Shown here: piece after piece, positions 1 through 11,005 of the stretch | Numbering within the stretch: position 1 is the first letter of the stretch | Layout: the number at the start of each line of letters is the position of its first letter | The notes under the pieces: model-generated | What the model saw: the letters and a program-made list of their open reading frames with translations, nothing else | Database searches by the model: none | Told to the model about the DNA's origin: nothing | Position numbers and translations under genes: made by a program | NCBI GenBank assembly: GCA_016858145.1 | Contig: JAEHOE010000099.1 | Location: 372,001-436,000 of the forward strand | Direction of reading: 5' to 3' | Length of the DNA stretch: 64,000 nt | Origin: Edaphochlamys debaryana | Taxonomy: Eukaryota > Chlorophyta > Chlorophyceae > Chlamydomonadales

Positions 1-2358
1 CCAGGATGCCCCGGATGGTGCCTGTTGCAAGATACTGCACTGCATCGTGGATTGGCTTCCACAACGCGGGACGCTGCAGGAGTTTGCAGGAGGCGTTGAA
101 GCTGGGCGCCTGGGCCATGGGCCTGGGCCTGGGCCGTGAACTCGATACGGGCCGTGGGCAGGCTTTAGACCGGGCGGGCTTCTATGCGGGCCGTGGGCCT
201 TAGGGACGTGTGGTCAGTGAAGCAGGCACGGAGCTAGCTGTATAGGGCTGTCAGGGCAGAATAAAGCTAAGACCCCTTGACTTCTGTAACATGGGTGATT
301 GACGTGCGGCGTTGAACGTGCGCCTGGTCGTGCCAAGGCTGGATGGCAAGGTTATGGGAAGCCTGGCAATGGGTGTGGCGGTGAAGGGGTAACCGGAGAG
401 ATGGGGCGACGGGAGATTGTCCGCACCGTGCACACAAGAGCGAACCCGACTACCGGTACCCGAGAATCTTCGGGGGCCTCAAGGGCATAGCCCCCATGTA
501 GTGCACAAGCAGCAAGGCAGAAGGAGCCCCAGCTGCCCCACATGCGGGGGGTCAAGCTACGAGGCTTCTGGCGAGGCAGGCCTCCTGCAGGATGTCGCTC
601 TGGAGTCCGGACCAGGGAGGCAGGGACAGGCCGCAGATCTGGTTCAGGCGTGGCAGCCCACGGGAAACGTGGGCATAGTCCCCTTGCAGCACACAAGCCG
701 CTCCCGGGGAAAGCAGCCTTGCCGTGTGGTGCTGGCAGAAGAAGGGCTGAAGGGGTGACCATGGACAACGGACGGCGCTGCGGAGCGGGCCCCAGGCATG
801 ACGAGCGGCTGCACTGCACCGCTGCGGTCCTTTGTCCGAGCTGCCACGGCTGGAGTGGGAAGGGGGCCTCCACGTGATGCAGCTGGCTGGCGTGAGGGCG
901 TGAGCGTCGTTTGGGTTTGACGAGAACAACGTGGCCAGAAGCCGCATCGTATAGGTGAAGCAGCCGCGTTTGGGGCTTCGTTTGGGGCGTGGGCGGGATC
1001 AAGAAGACTCCTTACAGCAACTGGACATGATGATTTGTTTCCAGGGGGTGGGGGACAAAGACACCCCACTCAACGTGTGCTCCAACCACCACCAAAACAC
1101 AGGGCCTGGGACAAGAGCAGGTGCAGTGGTCGCCGCTTGAGTGTTATCGGCCAGACCACGAACACCTAAAATGCCCAGTAAAAATTGTCCAACGATGTAA
1201 ACCGGGTGTGTCGGTTCCCATCTAGCCCAGGAAAACCTCGATTGCAGCGGGCACTGGAGCTTGCGGCCTGATAGCAAGCTGGAATCTTGCTTGCCGCCTC
1301 ACCTGTTGCCGCGCCGCATCGTATCCAGCACCAAGCGTATGCACAGACTCACAAGACACCTCACCAGCGCCCTGGGCTCCAAGCCACCTGCAAATGTGTG
1401 GCCGGGCCGCAAGGTATAAAAGCGACGAAGGATGGGCTCCCAGAGACAAACCCGGTAACCGGAATCCGAGCGCCATCCATTTCTAAGAGAATATATTCGG
1501 GTGCCTGGCCAGTGGCCGAGCACCTCTCGCAGTTACCCTTGATTTATTCCCTGCAATCCCAGTGTGTGCAAGAGGCCCATTGCCACGGGTTCCCGCAAGA
1601 AAGGGGCCTGCCCCTGCATCGCATACCGCATCCGCACTCTCTAGGTCAAACCAAAAGGCCGACCAAAAATGTCCCGCGCAACGCCAAGGTTGGGTAAAAA
1701 CGGCGCCGTCCGATCCGACTGCCTCCGATGACTCTGATGTCTGCATACGCATCCCGTACTGCTCCCGCGTCTCTCCATGCAGACGCCTTGCTCCCAAGCT
1801 CCCGCCAAACCGCCCCAGAGCGCAGACAGAGAAAGATATTGCACTCGCCAGGGCGGCCGCGGAGGAGGATGCCTGCGTTCCTCGATGCCCCCAAAACCGG
1901 TAAGAAACCGCTGCTGCTGCTGCTATAACCAAGCATCGCTCATTCTGCGCTGCCCCACACATGCGTCACGAGTCCGCCAAAAAGTTGGTATGGCCGTTAG
2001 TGAGCCACCAGGTTTGTCGCATATGTGCCGTCCGTCCGTCCTTCGAGGCCTGTCGCCCCCGCCACCGCAATCAAGCAGTCCGATTCAGTCACCCCTCATC
2101 TACCGCTCACCGCAGCCCCTGACACGCGAATTCTTCGCCCAACCCAACTGCTTGATGCGTCAGGTCCAAAACGGCGCAGGCTCGGGGCCGCCCCCACCCC
2201 CACGCCACCATCAGCGCCCCAGCACCGCTGGTGCAGATGTGCAGGGAGGGACCCCTCCAAATGCGCCCTCAAAATAATCCGGGACGGACGATACACTCCA
2301 GCCGCCGCTCTGCTGCCCTCTCGCTTGCCCGCTCAGCACTGGGCCTGAGCTCCGCGGT
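1..2358. other. no gene assigned; 3' flank of the DUF506 gene
   Basis: No reading frame here has domain content or splice structure that I can support. The strand just left of 2359 should carry the 3' UTR of the minus-strand DUF506 gene. Positions 1413-1422 hold a TATA-like run (ggtataaaag, plus strand) with no recognisable gene downstream. Short imperfect repeats of a gggccgtgggc motif lie at about 130-200. Confidence 0.5.
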
Positions 2359-4314
2359 TCAGCAGGCCGGGGCGGGGGTGAGGCCGATGGGGATGAAGTT
2401 CCCCCCGAACACCACCCTCTGGGGCTCAAAGCTCTGCCGCCGGGAGCCGGTGATCGGCATGGCCCCCATGGGCAGGTGCGGCATGGGCGGCTGGGTGCCG
2501 AACGGCTGGTTGGCAAACGCCGCCCTCAGCGCCGCCTGCTGCTGCTGCTGCGGGGGGTTGTGGGGCTGCAGGGGCGCTCCGCACGTGGCCCGCGCGCCGC
2601 ACGCAATGCCGCCCGCGCCGCTCACGGCCGCCGCGATCGACGCGCCCATGGGCGCACCATTCTCCGCGCCCGTCGCGACGACCGCCAGCAGCGGGTTGCG
2701 CGCCGCCGCCGCCATGGACTCGTCCACGCTCTTGCGCGGCCGCCACTTGGACAGCACGCTGCTGGCGTGCCGCCAGGGGGGCAGCACCGAGCCCAGCTGC
2801 CGGAACGCCGTGCTCATCTCCGTGCACAGAAAGTTCTGGGTTGGTCGAGGGCAGGCAAGGGCAAGGGGGTAAGCCCACGAGAGAGAGGGCAAGCGAAGCG
2901 GCTGGCGCCAAGCCAAACTCGACCCAGATCACGCCGACCCACATGGCCCTCAACACAGATCCGCGTCCTCCGCGCCATGGCAGGAGTGCTAGCGTGCGAC
3001 TTGTGAGCAGCCGGGAAATTTCGGGAAATGCTGGGGCTATCGCTTGCCCGCCCGCTAGCCCGCTTCGCTCACCACGAGCAGCGCCAGGTGCTCCTCGGGG
3101 CCAACGAAGACCTGCGGGATGGCCGCCAGGATGGCGGCGTAGCGCGCCGTCGTCTTCGCAATGATGAATTGCTCCTTGAATTGGGGGTCCACAATGTATC
3201 GCCGGGCGGGAGCGCCGTTGACTGCGCATGGCGGGGATTGGGATGGCGGGGGAGTGAGAAGCAGCGGTGAAGGTGGGGAGGTGCTGAGGTAAGGGTCCTG
3301 GCTCCTAGCCCTGGCGACGACGCAATCAGAATCGCCGCGATGCTCACCGCTCGGCGTGTCGCAGGTGATGAAGGTGTGTCGGAGGTTGCGCAGGCAGTCC
3401 GCGCCATCGCCCCCGCCCAGCGCTGTTCGCAGCGAGCAGCGGTACCCCAGCGCCGACAGGATCGCCACGAGCTTGGTCGTGTCTTGCCCATCCTTTGCGT
3501 GCTGGCAAGCGACGCGGACGTCGCTCAGGAGCTGCAGAGCAGATGGGGGGTGGGGGTGCGCATCGCGGTAAGCCCGGGCCCGCACGCGACGGGCGCGAGA
3601 AGAAGCTTTGCTGCTTAAAGCCGCATCCATAACTCATCAACGGCAAGATTGCGCTCGCGTTCCCTGCCGCCGCGCTTCGAGGCGGGCTCACCCGCGCCTC
3701 TGCCGACGACGTCGGCTGGACGAAGCGTTGGATCTCTGTGACCACCTCGTCCTCCTCCCAGTCTCCATCGTCCCATTGTGCTCCGATGCCATTATCCTCG
3801 AGCTGCGGGGCGAGGGCAACGAAGAGGCGCAGGCATGTTCGAACCCGGCGCGCAGCCAAGTGATAGCCGCATTCCCAGACGCTCCGAGGCGTGTAAGACC
3901 GGCTGCCTGGCGCACCAGCAGCGCGAAAGTCCCCCAGCGCTGCGGCTGACCGTAGCAGAGTCGCCAACCGCCCTCCCAGGAAACGTGCTGGCGCAGGGCG
4001 CGCAGCTTCCAGGGCGTTCTATGGAAGCACGTCTACTCAGCAGAGCCGCAGAGTGCAGGCGGCCAGGCATCTTCCTCTGACCGTGCTGACGATGGATGGC
4101 ACGCCCCACACGTTCTCCGCGGGCGGGAAGCTAGCCCGGGCAGCCTCGAGCGCACCTCGATGTCAAACACCAGGCTCGGCACTTTGAACATCCCGCGGAA
4201 GCCATTGCGGTGCGAGGCTGAAGCCTCAGAGGGCACCGACGACGCAAGCGAATGTCCAGGGACCTGCGAGCTGGACTCGCTGAAAAAGCTCGATGCAGTC
4301 GCTGCTGCGGCCAT
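2359..4314 (-). CDS. DUF506 / PDDEXK_6 family protein of unknown function (359 aa, 5 exons)
   Basis: Joining 4314-4156, 3802-3692, 3531-3348, 3221-3073 and 2835-2359 gives an uninterrupted 360-codon frame with GT...AG at every junction. The family signature (Pfam PF04720, plant/algal 'PDDEXK-like family of unknown function') is clear in exons 3-5: LLSDVRVACQ, LRHTFITC, then RYIVDPQFKEQFIIAK, IPQVFVGPEEHLALLV, FLCTEMSTAF and PPWRHASSVLSKW. The family resembles restriction-endonuclease-fold enzymes, but no activity is established, so function is unknown. Exon 2 is acidic (EDN...DDGDWEEDE), as in relatives. The C-terminal ~120 residues after the domain are low-complexity, with a Gln run near 2540. 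The start is the first ATG of the N-terminal exon (MAAAATASSFF). An 18.8-kb transposon sits about 715 bp upstream of this ATG. Confidence 0.85.
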
Positions 4315-5028
4315 TCTACGACGCGCTGCCCTCAGTATTGGCGCGCTGTCGTTTCAGAGGTCGGCCCGGTGTGTTCTTCCCACGCCCTTTCCTTGGGTGT
4401 TATGTTGGTAATCTGGGCGGGCTTAACGGCGCGTGTTGTTTGGACCTACTGCTACCTGAAGAGTGGAAGTCACTAGCGCCGTGAGTGGGTGTGAAGAGTG
4501 CACGCGCATGGGTCCGTACGTCGCGCGTAAGCCCGCAGGTGTTGGCTGTTGGTGCAGTCCGTCTCTCCGCAACCCAGCACAGCATTTCCAGTAGCGTGGA
4601 GACGCCTAGCGACTGCGGGGCCGATCCTGTGACGCGGGCCACGTCACTGGAACACGCGTCAGCATCGTGGGTGGTGCTTTTCCTCGAGTGCCACGTCAAG
4701 CAGAGGACTTTGATGTATGGCTCGCGAATGAATGTTTCTCGGTCGGCCGGGTCCTGCGAAGCGCGGGAAGCGGGAAACGGTGGGAAGCGTTCAAAGGCCA
4801 GCCCCGTCAGCGATGGCGCGGGGGCGGGTGCAGGGCCGCCCGACCAGGGCTTTTCGTGTGGACATCCGCCCGTTGTGGTGCTGTTGCCTATCTGGATGAG
4901 GATGCCCCGAGGAGTCTGCCCGAGCGACGTGTCGGAGTACCGGTAGGGCTTCCGCCGAAAGCCCTTCAGCTCCGTCCTGTGTCGCACCCTGTCACGCTCC
5001 AAGTTGGAGGTATAAATTGGACCGTAGC
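4315..5028. promoter_or_regulatory. upstream region of the DUF506 gene, bounded by a transposon
   Basis: This ~715-bp stretch separates the DUF506 ATG from the left end of the KDZ element, so it presumably contains that gene's promoter and 5' UTR. No core motif is distinctive on the minus strand. A TATA-like gtataaa at about 5010-5016 (plus strand) lies immediately outside the transposon end, and a CCAAGTTGG at 4999-5007 recurs just outside the other end of the element. Confidence 0.4.
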
Positions 5029-6196
5029 GTGGTTTGTTCGCAACAGGAAGAGGATGTAAAATATATCATGAATGGCGGTGTCTTCGCATGAGCCCCTTTG
5101 CAACACGCACAGGGGCGGCACGTGCTCCTCAGGGGGGCAGACGTGCGTAACAGCTCACGCAGTTGGCTTAGCAGGCGGGGACAGGGCGGCAGTGCGCGCA
5201 CGCCGTGTGGGCAGGGCCAGACACAGGCAGGCAGGCAGCGGCGGGCGGGGGCAAACACAGGCACACACAGAAGCCAAAGCAAGGTGCAATCCAAAGGCGC
5301 ACATACACGGCCCTACACGGCTGGAAAGCGGGGAAAGCGCCGTGGCCACCCAACAGTCCCCAACAGCAACCGCAAACAGTAAACGGCTTTCACAATTGTA
5401 GACAAGAAAGGTAGTCAATTGCTTACGCAATAGCAGCAACTACAATGAGAAACACGCGTGAGCGGGGGCTCCGACGGGTCCCGCGGGGTTGGGGCCGGTG
5501 ATCCGGTCCGGGGCGTGCGGAAGCGTCTCTCGCACGCCGGGAACCATAATATGGTCCCAAACGTGCGAAAGCCGCTTAACCCGCAAGACAGCCCGCTAAG
5601 CACCCAACAAGCCATCATGAATGCTCCCAGGTCGATACGGGGCTGCAATCAAGCGCAGCGGCGGTCGGCTGGTGTGCGCACTGCGCTGGGATGCGGTTTG
5701 ACTTCTGCGGGCCTGCCGGGGCGCGAGCCCCTAGCCGACGACGCTGCTATGTGCACACGAGGGCGAAGGATAGTGCGGCTACAAGGGCGTCTGCACCCCC
5801 GCGAGCAAGAATCATCGTGCTGCAGCGGTGCTCGACTCCTGGCAGCGCGCAAGGTGCAGCAAGCGCTGGCACCAGCAGCATGTAGAGTGCTAGCCTGGCA
5901 GCGACTCTAACGCGACAGCGTCGCTGCTATTGCGGTCAAACTGTCGTCTGGAGGACGCATCCCCCCGGACTTGGACAGCTTGCGCCCAGAACGGAGCAAG
6001 AGTGCATTGCCTATATGCGCTCAACACGCCAAACGTTTCTTGCACCAGTCGGCCAGCCCTTCGGTTGAGGCGCAGACCCGCCCATGCCCATGCACTCGAG
6101 TGTACCCGAACGCCGCTGCGTACCCACAGGTCCCACACCACATGCCCCCTGACAACTCAAGGCATATTACCGTAGGCTATACTGCACTTCCCAGCT
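5029..6196 (+). repeat. left terminal inverted repeat of the KDZ element
   Basis: This 1,168-bp segment matches the reverse complement of 22632-23792. The few differences include a 9-bp insertion near 5330-5338 and scattered single-base changes. It contains a near-palindrome (GGGAACCATAATATGGTCCC, 5539-5558) that could be a protein-binding site. It ends 20 bp before the transposase ATG, so it should contain that gene's promoter; a TATA-like ggctatactgc lies at about 6175-6185. Confidence 0.93.
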
Positions 6197-6215
6197 CTTA
6201 TGACAGAAGCCAACC

Positions 6216-9200
6216 ATGGCAGATAAGGCGAACTCACCTCCGCGACCACGCGCCCGTGGGCGTCCGAGGCTTCATTCTGCGTTTACCATCGACGCTAATG
6301 GAAACACAATCCTTGCGGAGATGGGGACCACCGGCGGGGTGCAGACAGCAGCGCCCGTAGGCGGAATACCATCCGGACCTCCCGGAGCGCCTACATTGTC
6401 AGAAGCAGTAGCACAGGACATTACTGCGGCTGGAGAGGACACTCCTCCACCCCCTGGCGACGAGGAGTGGCGGAGCCCGGAGCCCGCAGTCAGCCCGGCA
6501 CCTCGCGCTGTGGAGTGGCGCACCGCGTTCACGTGCTGTGCGCCTTGCGGGTGTCCGTCTTTCATGACCCCTGAGCTGGCGGCGTACGTTAACGCCTGCC
6601 AGACCATTTGCGGTGATGACTTGCCCGCTCCCGTGGCCACGACGGCAACGAAGACTGTATACTGCCTCCCCACTGCTAGACCAGTGCGGGAGTTCGTCTT
6701 CACCACCTTCAGGACCGTGCAGCTCGCGGATGGCCCGCATGTGCTCTCTTGGTGCACTTGCGAGAGCTCCTGTTCCTCGAAAGCACGGCTTTTTGACCGC
6801 GATTCGCTGCCTGGGTGGCCTCGAGCTGCCGTGCTCGAAGAAGCAATGCACGCATGCGTGCACGCCCGGGCGCTCCAGGTGTGAACAATTGTTTGTGGCC
6901 TCACGGTTGGGTACTGGACTAATGGACTAATCTCACTGATTTTGGCTTCGCAGGTCTGGTGCGGCTGGCGCCGAAGGTCTTTCGAGGAGCTGCACCCGCC
7001 CGCGCGGGACTTCCAGGCCGGGCCTCCCCCACCACGGCACGAGCTGTCTTTCCCAGGGGCGGATGACCACATGCGCTGCGTATGGGTTGCTGGAGATCCT
7101 CTCTCCACCGACGCAGCTGTTGTCTATCAGCGCAGCGGCATCTTCCGCTGTACGGCATGCTCCGCAGGCAAGGCGTGCCGACACGTACGTCAGCATACCG
7201 CCTGCGGGCTCGCAGGCCATGCCGGCGTGCCTATGGATGCTGCCGACGGCTCTCCAGATGATGACAGCATTGCTGAACTCGACAAACTTATCAGCAGCTT
7301 CTTGGACGAGGACGGGAAACTGAGAGTCACTGCCAAAAGCAGGGTGCGCTTGGGCCTACGGTTCGTGTCGGGGTGGGTCGGGCAGCCTCACCACCCTGCC
7401 GCGTCAAGCGCTTGCTCGGATTCTTACCCCTACCGCGCTTCGTCCACGCTACCTCCCCCAGGCACGCATTCTCGATGGGCTTGTGCATCGTGGTGTCCAG
7501 CGTGTTTACCCAGAGCACTCGTCGTTGTCCTGCGAGCTCCTCCCGCAACCAAAACCTGGCCAGGCCTGCGACAAGTGCAAGGCCCCTTGGGAAGGGGCAT
7601 CGCGCCACCGCTCAAACTGCACCGTCTACGGCATGTCTTGGTTTCGTGAAGTGGAGGTTTCCCACCTGAGGTGCAAGACGCCCAACTGCACAGGACGATT
7701 GCACTTCGACGGCGGCGAGATGGGGATACTCAACCTCAACGACACGGACCTGTTCAGCCATGAACTGCTTCAATGGTAAGCATGGAAGCCTCTAGCGACC
7801 CCTGGAGCCCACCCAGCCCTGGGCCCGTCGCCTGGGCCCGTCGCCTGGGCCCGTCGCCGGGACCCGAGCCCCCACGCCTCTCAATCTGAGTCCATTCAGT
7901 CCTTTGTTGCTGTGGCCCGCAGGTATAGCATCCAGCTCGCAACCACCCGAGTTCCGTTCTACTCACTCTGGGTGGCCGTGGTGAAGTCGTACGTGTCGCG
8001 TGGCCTGCTTGCGCCTGGGTCCCCAGAGGAGCTGTACTACGCCAACAAGCGCGCTGTGTAAGCCTGCTTCATTGTCCACTGACAATGTTGGGGCCTGTGC
8101 GCAGACTCAACCTTTTCTTTCGTCCCCACCGCTTTCGTCCCCACAGCTTCCAGGCTGCTTGGCTCAATTACATCGCCTTGCAGGACCTCGACTACACGCC
8201 GGCCTTCACGTGCAGTTGCCCTGGCGGACAGTGTGATGCCGTGATTGCTGACGGCATCATGGTTGGGATGAAGAAGGAGAAGGTGGGTGCGTTCAAGCAT
8301 GATCCGTTCATCGGGGGTTGGCCTAATGACAGCGTTTGACACGCAGAGCCACCTGGTGAAGCCGTGGGGGCCCAGCCCCAGCGAGGAAGCTCGGGCGGGC
8401 TCGTTGCACAGTGGCCGCTCTTTGCTTGCCGTCCCTGCTCTCCGATCAACACTCAAGAAGTTGTGCGAGTCGGAGTCTGTCAGGATCTCCACGGATGAGT
8501 ATGAGCGCTTCTGGATGGCACTGGACACGCAGGCTGGGCTCCGCCAGTACCTGGTGGGCAGGGTTGGAGGGCGATGGAGGGAGGGAGCGGCAGCTTAGCT
8601 AGGAGAGGAGGGCTCAGACATTGATTATCACTGTCTTACGAAGGCGAAGTCTTGGCCAACGGCTTCCGCCCCTTCCCCACCCTCACGCCCTTGTGCTGCA
8701 GTCCGACTTCAAGTCGACCACGGTGGACGGGGTATGCATCGACGCGCCAGCTGGTGTGCGACAGCTCTTGCGCGCCATTGCTTCTGAAAGCCCAGTGTGC
8801 GCTTTCATCCCATTCGCCGTCCACACGTGGCTTGAGCGAGCGTTGCAGCCAGAGCAGCCCTTACCTGGGCCAGCAGAGCTCCTTCAGCTGGCGGTGAGGA
8901 TGTTGCCTGAATCTTTCCATCTCCCAGTGGTAAACCTGCTCCTAATGAGAGGCCCTTTCCCTCCATCCCCACAGAACGAAGCGCCTTTGCTGAGCAGCTT
9001 TGTGATGGAGGAGACTGCATGCCGCGGTAGCCGCGGCTCTGGCGGCTCGAGTGGCTTCTTGCACCCAAGAGCCATGGCCCTACTCAGCAAGTTGCTGGAG
9101 CTTGCTCGGGCCGCATATGACGCTGCCAACCCTGCCGCCTACGGCAAAGCTACAAAGGACAGGGCTGCGCGTGATGCGCAGGCCCACCAGGACCCTGCGC

Positions 9201-9896
9201 TGTCCGGTAGGATGAGTGAGGAGCAGGGGCACGGGGCGGCTTTGGCTGTCTACCTGGCACCTCCAATGAAACTGTCCTTCTCCTTGACCCCTCTTCACAG
9301 ACGCGGGGCCTGACCTGGAGTTGCTGGGCCCAGATGCGGAGTTTCTGCGCACTGGCTTCTTTTACCCCTCCATGCCAAGGGTGCGCAGGCTGGGGCGGTA
9401 CCTGGCTGACTTTAAGAGCCAATCTACTGGCAGTGCTCGATGCACAAAGTATAAGTACGATGCTAAGAAGTTGACGCCTGGGCTCTTTGTGCTTCACTGT
9501 TTGAAGTGTGGCGCGTGCCTGGGGTTTCACATGATGCGTTCGGCTGAGTCGCCCCAGGCGCTTTTTGAAGTTTTGTACACTCGGTTTCCACGTTGCCCAA
9601 AGATCATAGTGTACGACAATAACTGCCACGGTCACGCATACTTCCTCAACCGCCAGCCGCGTTGGGCACGTAGCTCGTTATTCCTCATAGATAAGCTGCA
9701 TTTCGCGGGACACAGCGGTTGCTGCGGGGCATACAACATAGCGGCTTACCCGGAGCTGTCACAACTAAACTCACAACTTGCTGAGCAGCGAAACGCAAGG
9801 CTGGCTTTGCTCAAGTCCCATTGCGCATTCATGACTCAGCCCATGTTTTTGATATATGTGCGGTATTTTCTGTTTATGAGGGCTCTGCTTGATTGA
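6216..9896 (+). CDS. KDZ transposase (954 aa, 9 exons)
   Basis: Exons 6216-6878, 6954-7343, 7462-7775, 7923-8057, 8147-8282, 8347-8553, 8702-8893, 8975-9206 and 9301-9896 join into 955 codons with matching phases. The RNase-H-like transposase core typical of the KDZ group is visible. A Cys-rich CSCPGGQC precedes the first Asp in VIADGIMVGM (about D536). LTPGLFVLHCLKCG leads to the second Asp in VYDNNCHGHAYFLNR (about D862). DKLHFAGHSGC then leads to the acidic residue in QLAEQRNARL (about E918). The N-terminal third has Cys/His clusters (CCAPCGCP; FRCTACSAGKACRH) that may be zinc-binding or SWIM-like DNA-binding elements. All three catalytic acids are present and no stop interrupts the model, so activity is plausible. 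The ATG is 20 bp inside the TIR. The 3' end is duplicated at 11006. Confidence 0.9.
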
Positions 9897-10263
9897 TTAT
9901 TGAGTGAGCATCCGGGTTAACACTCACGCGCTGGACCCCCTGCGCCGCTGCGGACCTGGCGGCGGCGACGGCCTGCGCTGGAGTGCGGAGCGCTGGACCC
10001 CCCTGCGCCGCTGCGGACCTGGCGGCGGCGGCGGCCTGCGCCGGAGGGCGTTGCGCTGGAGGCCCCTTCACCGCTGCGGAGCTGGCGGCGGCGACGGCAT
10101 GCGCTGGAGTGCGGAGCGCTGGACCCCCTGTGCCGCTGCGGACCTGGCGGCGGCGGCGGCCTGCGCTGGAGTGCGGAGCGCTGGACCCCCTGTGCCGCTG
10201 AGGGCGTTGCGCTGGAGGCCCCTTCACCGCTGCGGAGCTGGCGGTATCCGCCGGTCCACAGGG
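9828..10263 (+). repeat. transposase 3' end plus 63-bp minisatellite, block copy 1
   Basis: The block begins in the last exon of the transposase (ttcatgactcagcccatg), crosses its stop codon, and then holds about five tandem units of roughly 62-63 bp (9928-10245, core gcgctggaccccc...gcggacctggcggcggc). It ends with gtatccgccggtccacagg. The same start and end flank the larger array at 11006-12846, so the whole block was duplicated and the second copy then expanded. Confidence 0.85.
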
Positions 10264-11005
10264 TTGGTTCAACCCTTCCTGCCGTCGGTGTTTCTCAACA
10301 CCATCACCCCAGGCTTCGCTGACGCTTGCGGTATTGAGCCTTGCCCACACTCGCAGCAACGATGAAGCGGCTTCACCAGGATTGTGCTCCAGTGCAGGGC
10401 AGCGGAATGCGTTGGAGGCCACTTCTTCGTGCCCTGCCGCCGGGTGAGCTGTACAACGCACATGTGCCGATGTGGCGGCTGTAGGATGGACTAGAATAAT
10501 GGGGTTTGGACTGCCTGTGCCGGTTGACCTGGAGCAAGGGGCGGTCAGCGCGTCCACCCGTATGGTGGAGGCAGGATAAGCTGCGGTAGAGCCCTGTGCC
10601 GGTGTGGCCACTGCAGGATGGACTGGGGGGTGGATCAGCATAGCTCTCGGCTCGGCTCCCGTTGTGGCGGCGGCAGGCTGGGCTGCGGTTGTGGGGCGGC
10701 GGACTTTGAGGCGGCTCTGCCACACGCCTCCAGCCTATCCTGCCGCCTTCAATCCGGTTTGACGACCGCAGGATAGGCTGGAGGCATGTGGCGGCAGAAT
10801 ACGGCTTGGGGGTGCACTGTCGACAGGCCCCTTTCGCAGGCACCGCAATGCCCCGTTTCGCCCGGCCTGCGTCCGGCAGCCACGGACCCGGCGATGGGCA
10901 CAGCCACTGGAAGGAGCGGTGTGGGTCCCGGCAGCGATGTCACTGGCGGAGGCGTTGGCGAGGAGAGGTGACGCACTGCTGGAGCCCCCTGTGCCGCTGC
11001 GGACC
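10264..11005. other. spacer between the two minisatellite blocks
   Basis: About 740 bp inside the transposon with no gene I can support. Short GC-rich ORFs are present on both strands, with no domain content or splice pattern. A short inverted repeat occurs near 10730-10790, where ctccagcctatcctgcc and its reverse complement flank a 30-bp loop. Confidence 0.5.

Noticed and set aside
352..1002. 216-codon minus-strand ORF
   Set aside because: No domain, no splice structure, and overlapping ORFs on both strands; chance frame in GC-rich DNA.
5458..5910. 150-codon ORF preserved in both TIRs
   Set aside because: It is kept only because the TIRs are near-identical; no domain or codon signal, and it lies in the presumed promoter.
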